Source: Durusdinium trenchii
Lineage: Eukaryota; Sar; Dinophyceae; Suessiales; Symbiodiniaceae
NCBI GenBank assembly: GCA_963970005.1
Contig: CAXAMN010003714.1
Coordinates: 63,615 to 127,614, forward strand
Direction: 5' to 3'
DNA: 64,000 nt
In this document: positions 34,168-44,179 of the stretch, in pieces
Layout of the letters: each line of letters opens with the position of its first letter
How positions within the stretch are numbered: position 1 is the first letter of the stretch
Made by a program: the position numbers and the translations under genes
The notes under the pieces: model-generated
What the model was told of the DNA's origin: nothing
What the model saw: the letters and a program-made list of their open reading frames with translations, nothing else
Database searches by the model: none

Positions 34168-34235
34168 AAAGCCGAAACACTACGGAATAAGATAATAAAG
34201 GTGTGTTACTCTTTACTCCCGGGGGCGGGAAACCA
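34168..34235 (-). repeat. E3 repeat A1, 5' end of element
   Basis: Contains AGCCGAAACACTACGGAATA, AGATAATAAAGGTGTGTTAC and CCCGGGGGCGGGAAACC. It pairs with A2 at 26147-26207. Next to it (34236-34250) is a TA microsatellite. Confidence 0.9.
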
Positions 34236-34452
34236 TATATATATATATACTTTGATTTTCTTTAGTATCATGTCCTGGTCTTGCAATGCCTCGCTCTTGT
34301 TTCAACCACAGACCATGTTGGCATGATAACGCCCAAGGAACACAAGGAGACAGAAGCAAACAAGGGTGACAATCAAGGAATCAAACAACCCTTGGCAGCA
34401 TTGACTGACCGACCCAGGAAACTGATGTTCTGCTTTGACTTGGGGCTGGACA

Positions 34453-34570
34453 GTTTTGGTAAAGATTCCACATCCAGACCGCCCCTTGGCGCTGATATTC
34501 ATAGAGCCTCTCGTAGACGGGACGGGGAAGCTTCATGTCTGCGCCACCGCAAGACAATGAGCACACCTAA
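34453..34570 (-). CDS. SNF2 ATPase exon, Q-motif region (ERCC6/CSB-like)
   Basis: Minus strand: LPRPVYERLYEYQRQGAVWM then WNLYQN. L-x2-YQ-x2-G-V-x-W-x-W is the conserved block just upstream of Walker A in SNF2 proteins and is closest in style to ERCC6/CSB and its relatives. The next conserved residues in that family (GGILADEMGLGKT) are the ones found at 1-54. Acceptor is probably CACTTAG|G near 34570; the donor is unresolved. ERCC6 relatives act in transcription-coupled repair or chromatin remodelling; the exact subfamily is uncertain. Confidence 0.8.
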
Positions 34571-34623
34571 GTGCACTGGGCGAAAATCAAGCATTTTTAT
34601 ATGCTTATACTGTAGCTGATATG

Positions 34624-34756
34624 ATTCTGCGAACAGATTAATTTCTTGTTGCAGCTGGCCAGCATCCTCCGACACATCCCACTTGCCAGTTGCCTCCGGT
34701 GGCAGCATGCCTGTCCATTGGTCTGCCTTAAAGTGGGCAAGTTTGAACAAGCGCAC
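34624..34756 (-). CDS. putative upstream exon of the SNF2 gene
   Basis: Open segment with WTGMLPPEATGKWDVSEDAG and LQQEINLFAES, soluble-protein composition and no low complexity, about 60 bp upstream of the helicase exon. It could be the preceding exon. Not matched to a known domain. Confidence 0.35.
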
Positions 34757-35149
34757 TCAGGATAAAAGTACGCACGATATGAACGCCACTTGCCCTCAAG
34801 AAACCTCAGTGTTACAAATGCCATCAAATGCCTAAGTATTGCAAAGGGATCCCATCATCAAAACCTTCAACTTCAAGAAGTGCAAAACGAGAGCGACGAC
34901 GAGTGCTTTAGCCGCCCTTTATTGCGCACGTGCTGACCTCCAAAACCCCACCGACCTGAGCTCTAGTGGGGACTGACTCAACATCACAAAAGGTTGCAGG
35001 TACGTGGATGCAGCGTCCGGAATCCATATCAGTGATTCACCATGGGTTTCACACACACAAGCATTGAAGTATTGTTGTTTCCTGTCAAGGTTCGCAGAGA
35101 TTGCATACTAGTTTGTAGTGGTACTAGTTCGTAGTGGTGCAATGCCCTG

Positions 35150-35410
35150 GGACCACCTGTCTTCCGAGGAGCTTGTGCGCATGTCCTGAGGTTGCTTTGG
35201 GGGGGCCATAGCTGTTCTGTGTTCCTCAAAAGTAGCGCGGCCTGCGTTGCTGAGCAACCCGACATCCATCTTGCGCGCTCCTGGGGTGGTTTGTTTCATG
35301 AAGAATCCAAGGGGGTCAACATCCACAAGATCCCATTTCCAGTTCGTCGGGGTGTTGCCACCTTCTTTGGAGAGTTTCTCTTCTGTATCTGGCCATCCAT
35401 CGCCAAGTCT
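35150..35410 (-). CDS. putative exon, same strand as the SNF2 gene
   Basis: Reads DTEEKLSKEGGNTPTNWKWD, LVDVDPLGFFMKQTTPGARK, then MDVGLLSNAG and an Arg/Ser-rich end. Open for about 85 codons, with a TAA at its start side. A second frame through 35340-35470 (EKLKDSLKDIVLSRKDLAMD) also looks coding, so two exons or a frameshift are possible. Bases 34760-35150 hold nothing I recognise. Confidence 0.35.
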
Positions 35411-35500
35411 TTACGCGATAGGACAATGTCCTTCAGACTGTCCTTCAGCTTCTCCTGCAAAGCCGACCTCAAGAGGATTGAAAACTAGGAAGGGCGTCGT

Positions 35501-36482
35501 CTAACTGCAACTCTTTCGAACATTCCCATTGCAAACTGGCCACAAACCAAAGACTGATTTCGCGGCCCTGCTCCAAGAGTTTTTCAGATCCTTTGTGTAG
35601 AAAACCCGATAAGTTGTGCATCTGCAAAGATCTCGCAAAAAGTAGTCTATATAGTCTACAAGACTTGGAAGAGCGGGCTGAAACTCGAGACACTGAAGGT
35701 GTTGCTGCACGTTCTGGTATGTCACTGCGAAACAGGGTTTTTCAATGTTTTTCGTTCCACGGAGGAATGCCATGTGCATTTCAGCTGTGCTGTTCGCTGT
35801 TCTAGTGGGGCTCTGGCCAAGGGATCCGCTCGACTGGCCGTGGAGGCCGGCGGACTGCTAACGTGGGCCGGAGAGCCCGGCTCAGCAGAGCCTCTGGTAA
35901 CCCCAATCAATGCATATCCCAAGATGAAGAGAAGAGTCAGTCAAAACATTGAAGCAAAGCATTCAAACACGAATTCAGAAGGAAAAAAGGTTCTCTGAGG
36001 AAGGCCTTTTTGTTTCCAAGTCAACATTGCAAGAAACATCTGACTGCCCTGGTCAGCATGCCTGACATGTCACTCTCATCTATGTCGATAAAGGCATTTC
36101 TCACCACAATTCCTGGCAACCAGGGGAAACGTGCAATCGTGATAGTTCCCTCCAAAACTCGTTTCCCAAATACTACTCGCCCACTGATCGAACAGCAAAC
36201 AGGATCACACAGTACCTCCTTCACCTTGCACAACCTGTTACAGTCATTGTCCACACCCTTTCACACTCACTACCCGCAGATCAACTCTCAAGGGCATCGC
36301 TGAGAAACCCCACTGAGTGGAGAATCAATTTCTTGCTGTACCGCGTTCTCATCCTCCTTGGTTTCTTCGCTGTCTGGGGAGACTGGCGATTCCTGAGACT
36401 CCGATGACGGTGGAATCATCTAGGCGCAAGCGGCACAGGTCAACAGGGTCGCGAACATCAGTCTTGGTGTATAGGACCTGTG
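35501..36482 (-). CDS. further weak host exons
   Basis: Three separate coding-like stretches: 36481 downward (VLYTKTDVRDPVDLCRLRLD after a pyrimidine-rich tract and ACAG|G acceptor, with an overlapping acidic frame MIPPSSESQESPVSPDSEET); 36220-36021 (VVFGKRVLEGTITIARFPWL, PGIVVRNAFIDIDESD); and 35760-35510 (KPCFAVTYQNVQQHLQCLEF, LVDYIDYFLRDL). They are collinear with the SNF2 exons and may be its N-terminal part. No domain recognised. 36483-36678 is non-coding as far as I can see. Confidence 0.3.
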
Positions 36483-36680
36483 TAGGAGTAATTAGGAGAG
36501 TGTAGATGGATGTTCAAGACAGCTTCCAATGGCAACCACTTGTTTTCAACATGCGGTGTGGTTGATCAATATTCGTTCATGATGAAATGTCCATTCTTTG
36601 CGGAAAAATCATTCGTGGCTTCATCGCGAAACATTGCCCTAAAACCAAGTGTGTGGGAGCTGTTTTTATGTATCAGCAAA

Positions 36681-36715
36681 CCTAGAGAGCCGAGAGTGCT
36701 GCAATCAAAGCCTTC
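36681..36715 (+). repeat. E2 left terminal inverted repeat
   Basis: CCTAGAGAGCCGAGAGTGCT and then GCAATCAAAGCCTTC. Followed by AGAAGGCTTA (36720), AAGGCTTATG (36763) and AAGGCTTATCTTGCCAG (36782), a graded set of subterminal motifs also present at the E1 right end. Confidence 0.9.
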
Positions 36716-37618
36716 TAGCTAGAAGGCTTAACTTTGCCATGTTAAGAAGACAAAGTGCGCTTTAAGGCTTATGTAGGCCAAAAGGCTTATCTTGCCAGTG
36801 TCCAGGCTTGCTTATGAGCACTAGCACCCATATGCAGAGGGTTTATGATTGTAGCTATGGTTATAGAGCTTCGATGTGGAATGGCTACCGCCCCCACCTG
36901 GAAGCCTCTAAGCGGAATGGCTTCTAAGTGGGGGGGGTAGAGGAAAAATATAAACATCAACACACAATAAGATGTATATCCTAGAGTATCCTTCGAGTGT
37001 TCATGGCCGGGGCCACGCGTTGACCGTGTTTTTTCTTGAATGTTGAGATGCTTGGAGTTGTAAAGCTCACGCACATGATTTGTTGAGCGGTGCTACATGT
37101 GTGTCGGCCACACCTTTTTTGGGGGTGAAAGCGTAATCTCTAGCTTCCGCAGATCGAGTCCGTCGGTTTTTCACTGCACACAGATCGAGCTCAGTCTTTT
37201 GCAGGGCGCGGTGTTAATTGCAAGCTGCTCAAACAGTGGTTTTGCAGGTTCATGATTCAAGATCTCTAGAGCAAGCTTTGAAAGGTGTTTAGCCCTATGG
37301 TGGGCGTTGCGCATGTTCAATGCATATAGTGCTGTAGGTAACGTAGTATACTATGATTTACCACGCTTTCAGGAACTTGCCACAAAAGAGGTTTCACAGA
37401 AACCTGTTCAATGCTGTGCTTTTGGCGCGCGTGCGTCGTAGCGCTGATGTTGCAGCTGCTCTCCGTGAGCGTTGCGTCCAGCACCAGGCGCCCTCCTCTC
37501 CGCTACCATTCTGTGTTTGTCAGAGCATTTGCATTGCATGTCCTGAAGCTAGACTTGCAAGTTTGAAAAGTAAGCTGCTGTCACATGCAGCTTTTTGAGC
37601 AGTAGCAGTGAAAGCAGC

Positions 37619-40600
37619 CATGGCCCTCAAGTGTCTGAAGACACGACATTTGAAGAAGGGTTCGCAAAGGGCCCCAAAGGCCAAGCTTTCTGCAAAGATG
37701 GGTGCGCACAAGAGATTTCGTGTATCCATCAACAATATGCACCCTGTGCACTCGAAACTGTTCCTTGGATCTAAACACCGGTGGACTATTTTTGGTGCAA
37801 TGATATGCAAGGTTTGAATTGAGGTTCCAGGGTCACCAAAACATGTATTTGACACTGCCGTTTGGATAAAGGTTCCCAACTTCCTCGCCAAGGTTTGTAA
37901 GGTGGAAATGTTTTGTTTTAAGTGCAAAACCAGAGAACGGGGCCCTACGCACCAGGGATTGGAACATCTGAGGCTCAACCTTTTGATGATGGCCGGCCTT
38001 CCATTCACTTTGCTGGCGCTTCTGGATAGCGTATTCCAGTCGATGACGTGTCCCACGGTGGTTTCGTGGCTGAGTCAAGATATATGTTTTGTGTTGTCGA
38101 TGACATGTCCCAAGGTGGTTTCGTGGCTAGTCAAGACTATGTTTTGCGTTGTTTCGCATGGATATTATCTGAATGGTCATGTAACAGCGGGCCTTCAATG
38201 TCCCTGCCGGTCTCCCTTGAACACTTTTTCTCAGGCGCTATCTGCGGTGGAGATCTTTGCTGGCTGCAAGAGCATCACTGGAGGTTTCAGGCATGCACAG
38301 AGTGAACAGTTTCCAAGCCTAGGGAGTGTGGGCCTTGTGGTTTAGTCCCTGCATGTTCAACCCTCAAGTCAGGGCCTTCAACCCTCAAGCGCTAAACTGA
38401 CCTCATGCATTCAACCCTTAAGTTCATGACATGGCCAGTCATGCTCTGGGCAGTTTGATCTCTTGCATCGCCTGCAGGGCCATTGGCCATAGCGCTGCCA
38501 GCTTCGAGCTTGACGATTCACCGCTGGAGAACTTTCTAAGTGGCATCGGTTTCATGGCTGGCAAAGATGAAGTATATAGTCTGGAGATCATATAAGGAAG
38601 TACCACAAGTCCCAAACGTAAGTAAATCAAGAGTTCCATCCAACAAACAAGAGGATATGTGAGTTTAGCTTTACGTCGCAACTCCCTCTGGCAGCACCAG
38701 GCTTTGCATACGCCCTAGCTCTCCTCTCCAGGCTGCACAGCACGGATACTTGGTTTGCGCAGTTAGAGTCCATGTAGAAAGACCACAATATATCAGAACA
38801 AAAGTCACAAAGACATGTCACATACAGTATATAAATACAACAGTACAATATAGTCAGTACAGTGTCTTGTCGGCAAATCTTGATGCGCATCCCAGGGGGG
38901 CCTTCTATGGTTGGCGCCGGTATGCTCGAGCTGGGTTTGGGTCAATAGGCTGGGCACAGCGCATGGAAACTAAGAGCGGTGGCCTCCAACCTATCAGCGA
39001 TGGCCTTCAACCTACTAGCAATGGCCTCCCACCTAAATGGGAACCTTTTGAAAACGCGCACTCTTTAGATCTCTTTAGAAGTACTGTGCATCGACCTGCG
39101 CAGTGAAACATCCATATCCACTCTCAGGGCCACATCCTGTCGCAGCCGCGAATGTCCACTTGGAGATCGCTCCAAGAGCTTTGTTCAAGATGCGACACTT
39201 GGTTTGCTGTTAGTTAGTGAGACAAACGCTTACCAAAAAGGACAGTGAGCATCTGTCAGTGACTTTAAGCAGTATTCATAATGCAAGGCTTTCACCAACA
39301 GTTGCAGTGACCGCAGGTTTGCCCAAACCCATCAAGCCTTGTGAGACTTGTTCTTTTTGCCTTTGCCCATATGCCTTGCAGTGGCTTGGAGTACGATTCA
39401 GAGTCATCAACTTCGGAGACGCACAGCAGCGCGCCAGGGTGGGATTGGCAGTCATGTGCTCCAAATAAAGGAGCCACTAAGTACGTTCGTGCCTTGCAGC
39501 TACTTGGCATTGACCTTGCAAAAGCTGTCCCGGAAAAGGTCGTTGCGGAGGCTATCACTTCGCTGCCAGACCCGGTAGGGGATCTGATTGTGGGGAGGTT
39601 TGGAAAGAAGCCGACGCGAGAGCGTTTGCTGAGATTAGGCTGCACTCAGATTTCTTTTCCAAGGAAGATGTCAAGTGTTTTCAGGTTGAACAAGTGAACA
39701 CACCAACCCGATGAATCTATGACCTCTCTAAGGATCAAAAACTTTTGGGCTATCCATTGCATCCTGAAGTTTGTGCCCTTTCAATCCCGGAAGCCTTCCA
39801 AACCAGAGCTGGAGATTGTGCTTACATCGTTCAATGAACAGTTCAAGGCCTGCTTCTTGAGGTGACCTTCAAAACAAAAACCTTACAACACATCCCAGCA
39901 TTTCCCAACCGGCAGGGCCTTGCAATCCGCCAGTGCGGCGATCATGTGCCTCGGTTGTGGGAAAGTTGTTTATCACACAATGAGCCCTGCAGCTGTATTG
40001 TATTTAGAGGTGAAAAGAGAGGTGTATCAAAGGTGTATCAGGTCTGCCTGTCTGTGTTTAGAGGTGTTATGAGTTCTTTGAAGAAGCAACTAACAGACTG
40101 TCTTTCTTTTGAAACAACGCGTAAGGACTATGAAACCATGCTGGAGTCGATCCTGAGCAAGATCCAGAAACTATGGTCTGGGCTTCGAAGGACATGAGTT
40201 CAACAGCTCAATCAAGTGAAGTTTGCAGAGATAAAGAAGGATGATTGTAAAACACATTGGAAAATGCGTGGTAGAGTCTCTGGTAGAGTATATTTAGTTT
40301 GGGGGGATGAGTGCTATTGCTTGAGGAAGTGGCAGAACTCCAAGCATAGCAGCCGCAATGCTTGGGTACAGGTCTTGAAGGATCTGATGCGCAATCACAG
40401 CGCTGATGATCCAGGGCTGGACGCTGAAACTGACCAGCTGGGCGGTAGTGGGGACGATGGAAACAGTTCGGAGGATGATCCTATCCCAGAGAACTTCTTT
40501 GGAATACCAGATCGTCCAGCATACACCTCCAAGTCAACCTCTTCAGAACCTGCCCCTGAGTCTGAAGTTGAAGACCCACGGGACCATCATGTCAGGGTCT

Positions 40601-42944
40601 AAGTTGTCAGTGCTGCTTGTTTGCCAACCAATAATTGTTTTGTGTCTAGTGGAAAACTTACATGGTGTCTCTAGGCGATGGTGCCACACGAGGAGGCCGA
40701 CGGTTCAGACAATGATTCCAAAGATGTGGAGCCCTCACCGACTCGCCATGCTCACAACCATGCTTTGGTTCTCTTCAACCCGCAGGAACTGGTTGCAACG
40801 CAACAGTTTGTTGTTTAAAGTGATATGTCAAGTCAAATTCCCACATACCATGTTTGTTCAATATGTAAATTCGAGACCTGCTTGGATGTCACCTTCATCC
40901 TCGAGGGTCCACCATTACCGCCAGCCCTTCTCAGGCACCAAGCAAGCAGGAGAGTGACGAGGAGGATTCGCCATCACCAGTGCACTTGCCACCTCCGACA
41001 CGCAAGCGGAGGGCGAAGTCCAAGGGTTCGAGTAAGAAGAAGGAAAAGAAACATTCAGAATCATCTAAGACCAAGGATGAAGTTTTGGAATCCTTCCATA
41101 CCGACTATCGTAACCTGATTTTGTCTATGCCTCGTGCTCTTCAGCCAACCAGTGGTCGACATGGGCAGCACAGCTACACAGTGTTTCTCGACCAACAACA
41201 TACAGGGTTTATGTTACTGTGAAGGGTGAGCAAACGCATAACACTTTAGGGTGCATGTTTACTACCAATTGAATGACCTATGAACGACGCCATAAGGTGG
41301 GTAGCTTCGAAGGCTCGGGTGGAAGTGCTTCTTCGCCAGCAAGCTTTGAAACCCAAATCCGATGTGGCTGGGAAGTTGCTTACCGGTCAGGCTGCCAAAT
41401 CGAGTCTTGTTTCATGAAGTAGTTTTGAAACCTGTCCAAAAAAGCTTTTCACTTGGGACTGGCTTGGTGCAATGCTCCGGAAGTTCCTTTGCCATTTTGC
41501 CAAGCCTGTTTGCTGCAATGCCCAGGATTTCCTTTGCAAAGGATGACGTCCAATCTGCCTGGGACAAGGCGCAGGTCTTGATGGGGATGGCACGTGAGTA
41601 GGTGGACGTTAAGTAAATGTTCCATGGATGCTAGGCTGCTAGGCCTTAGATGTGTGTGTTCACGCGGCCAACCGAGCTGTATGATGGTAACATGTTACAT
41701 GTTGATTCACCTCCAACCGGATGTGTTGATTGACCAGTGTCGCGGCTTTCACACACAGGGCCTATTGTAGCCGTTTGGACATTCAGCTCTTTTTGATGCG
41801 CCAGCCCCCTCAGTGATTCTGTTTCCATATGGTCTCAACAATAAGGGGTGACAACTTCCAAGAGTGGGGCTGGCTCTTTCCTTTGGGTTCTATGCAAAGA
41901 GCATAGCACGGGGGTCTACAGGCATTAAGCCTTGCAGCTAGGCATGGGCAGTGATCGCAAAACACACAGAAAGAATCCATGCGCACATATGTCCTCATAT
42001 AAATATATGTCTATGCATGCGGGACACATTTGGTGATAGAAGTGTATCTAAGGAATCGGATGGTCACCCGCTGCTGCATTATGATTTACATATGTTGCAG
42101 CCTTGGCCTGCCGTGGATACTGGAGCAGCCCGGATCATCCCTTCTGCAATATCACCCTGACTTCCAGAGGATCTGCGCAAAGTTTACTGTCTACCGGGTG
42201 GCCTGGCTAAACAACCAAATGTCACAGCTAGAGTAGCTAGAGTATAGGAGCAGTGTTCGCAACAAGTGATATAGGAGGTTGACATCCTCTGCATGGAGAC
42301 CCCAAGCAAACCCACAACGTCGCCCAGGTCTTCGTTTGGCTTGGCTCATATGGCGGAAGCAGCGCCTTGTCGAACAGCCTTGAGTTGTGGTCCACAACCT
42401 TAGGAGCCAAAGGGCCATTGCGTGAGTGTCCCCATACACAACGGGTTTACTTTAACTTTGTTCCTCGAGGCCCAAAGGGTACACCTCTCTACATGTGCAT
42501 ATGGCATGAGTGTCCCCATTTGCATCCATGTAGTATGCGTTTACTTTAACTTTGGTTCCTCGAGGCCCGAAGGGCACACTTCTCTACAGCAGCTGCAAAT
42601 GGATCCAAGAGCTTTACTTGCCGCTCCGTTCAGACCGAGAATGGGATGGAGACATCAGCATCAAGTAACTTTGTTTGCATGAACCCTCTACACATGCCAA
42701 GAGCTTTTGAAGAGGGTTGAGAGGACACAAGAATTGAAGACCTCTCCTAAATTGGCGTCCAAGGTATATTGATTCTTCAGGGCACCATCGAGTACAAGGA
42801 GGACCCGGCTTGAAAGCAAGCCAGTACTACCCAAAATTGTTTGGGCACGCGGTCGCTCAACTATGGGAGCGCTATCAATCCGATGTGAAGCGCTGTGTGC
42901 AAGACACTGCGAGACTCATCAGCATATATGTACATGCGTCGTGA
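37619..42944 (+). CDS. gene A, E2 copy: methyltransferase-fold-like protein
   Basis: Exons by frame continuity and homology to E1: 37619-~37720 (MALKCLKTRHLKKGSQRAPK); 38235-38290 (ALSAVEIFAGCKSITGGF, GC donor); 38478-38548 (AIGHSAASFELDDSPLENFL, GT donor); 38701-~38747 (FAYALALLSRLHST, GA donor); 38896-38948 (GGLLWLAPVCSSWVWVNR, GC donor); 42053-42197 (NRMVTRCCIMIYICCSLGL, PWILEQPGSSLLQYHPDF, GT donor); 42328 on (VFVWLGSYGGSSALS); 42781-42944 (LKASQYYPKLFGHAVAQLWE, TGA stop). VEIFAGCK resembles SAM-binding motif I and APVCSSW a substrate-loop Cys. Some linking sequence after WVNR is not located. Gene B lies in the 38949-42052 intron. Confidence 0.75.
39371..41601 (+). CDS. gene B, E2 copy: nested gene of unknown function
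   Basis: ATG 39371: MPCSGLEYDSESSTSETHSS, then YVRALQLLGIDLAKAVPEKV and DPVGDLIVGRFGKKPTRERL. Next: about 40128-40186 DYETMLESILSKIQKLWSGL; from 40328 KWQNSKHSSRNAWVQVLKDL with an acidic Ser tail; about 40671-40810 DGSDNDSKDVEPSPTRHAHN; about 40960-41150 a Lys-rich stretch then VLESFHTDYRNLILSMPRAL and SGRHGQHSYTV; 41304-41400 RVEVLLRQQALKPKSDVAGK; last exon 41515-41601 RISFAKDDVQSAWDKAQVLM ending MARE-stop. Order equals E1. The acidic and basic tracts suggest a nuclear protein; no catalytic motif seen. Confidence 0.72.
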
Positions 42945-43309
42945 CCATATATGGGTGTTTGAGTATGGGTGTGCAGGGCGCATGCGACAGTTATGAAACT
43001 ACTTGAGTATGGGTATATGGTATAGCTCTATACTTGTGCTTAACTTGATCTGAGGAAAGCATTGGCGGCTCGGTCAACACCTATGTCGAAGGCTGTCCTC
43101 AAGGACAGCTAGTGCTTGTTTGGGCATGCATGGTGCTGTATATATCTTCAAAAGAAAAGATGCATTCCAAACAGGTTCCAATTAATACCATATATACAGG
43201 TTCCAAACAGGTTCCAAACAGGTTCTTCACAAATACATGTCCGAGATATATATAGATATATGGATTGTATATATATATATATTCCTGGATACATGGATGT
43301 ATAAATTCC

Positions 43310-43905
43310 CGGATTCCCGGCTTCTCATTCCTAAATTTCCCGGATTCCTGACTTCCCGGTTTCTCGGATTCCCGGATTCTCGGATTCCCGGATTCTCGGT
43401 TTCTCGGATTCCCGGATTCTCGGTTTCTCGCATTCCCGGATTCTCGGTTTCTCGGATTCTCGGTTTAGTGATGATATAAATTGTTTGATATATGTATATA
43501 TATTGTTTGATGTCTATATATATATGGATTATATGTGGATTATATTTTGTTTATATGTTGGTGCATGATCGATCGATCGATGGATCGCGGTCAATCTGCG
43601 GCTCCGCGCAGGATGGCGGCTTAGCAGAGCGTGCTGGCCTGCTGGATGTGACACGGGCATTGCGGAAGTGAGGGCGTGGATGACTGGCTGGGTGCCATTC
43701 CAATGTGTTCCCTGATAGTTTTGCAAAAAACCATCAAAGATCACAACTTTTTTAAAAAAAATCAAAGCCGGGAATCCGGGAAAAAGCCGGGAATTAGCCG
43801 GGAAAACCCGGGAAAATTCCTGGGTTCTGGTGGTGCTGTGGTTTTGCTAGAGAACTGAAGTTTTTTTGAGGGAATCTCATTAAGGGAACCCGGGAATCTG
43901 GTTCA
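43310..43905. repeat. ATTCCCGG minisatellite clusters in E2
   Basis: 43310-43480: about sixteen units of the type GGATTCCCGGATTCTCGGTTTCTC. 43765-43905: GCCGGGAATCCGGGAAAA-like units. A TA microsatellite and GATCGATCGATCGATGGATCG lie between. The clusters occupy the spacer between genes A and C as in E1. 42945-43300 and 43906-44150 hold no supported gene. Confidence 0.75.
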
Positions 43906-44179
43906 GGGAATGGAAGCTGGAAGATTCACCCAACAGTTCATCAGGTTTAGCCAACTCAGAACAAATTAACTGGCCCAAACCTAATTGAGGGCTTGCGAGT
44001 GTGCACATTCGCCAGCTGATGAAAAGTATTTGATGATTGATTCACACGAATTGTGTGTGCTCAACTTCATTGTTTTTGATCCCGCTTCGTACAAAACAAG
44101 GGTCGTCTATATATATGCTGAATCAAGCGCGGTGCATTTGTAGTGGGAGTGCCTAGCTAGCTGTGCTTTGGGCGCCGCA

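Larger units (their letters stand above)
25838..34235 (-). mobile_element. E3: tyrosine-recombinase retrotransposon carrying a DNA methyltransferase
   Basis: Minus-strand order: repeat A1 (34235-34168), gag-like ORFs, RT, first half of RNase H, C5 DNA methyltransferase, second half of RNase H, tyrosine recombinase, repeat B1 (26470-26208), A2 (26207-26147), B2 (26114-25838). A1-ORFs-B1-A2-B2 is the split-direct-repeat plan of PAT/Ngaro-type elements, which use a recombinase rather than a DDE integrase. Methyltransferases inside dinoflagellate retrotransposons have been reported in the literature. Both outer ends abut TA microsatellites, suggesting insertion into (TA)n. Many frameshifts and one nested 937-bp element inactivate it. 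Confidence 0.88.
55..34452 (-). other. inferred giant intron of the SNF2 gene, ~34.4 kb
   Basis: This is the interval between two exons that together reproduce the start of a SNF2 helicase domain. It holds copia element C1 (24.5 kb including nested E1) and tyrosine-recombinase element E3 (8.4 kb), which together account for 32,861 of 34,398 bp. What remains is about 1.5 kb: bases 55-1256, 25720-25837 and 34236-34452. All inserted coding runs read on the same strand as the host gene, except the 58-codon ORF in the small nested element. The donor just after the NLYQN codons could not be fixed. The intron is an inference from protein continuity; an assembly join or a pseudogene copy is the alternative. 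Confidence 0.6.

Noticed and set aside
42000..42052. GDRSV motif just upstream of the NRMV exon as part of gene A in E2
   Set aside because: The frame does not continue into the exon and E1 has no equivalent; a CTAAG|G acceptor explains the exon start better.
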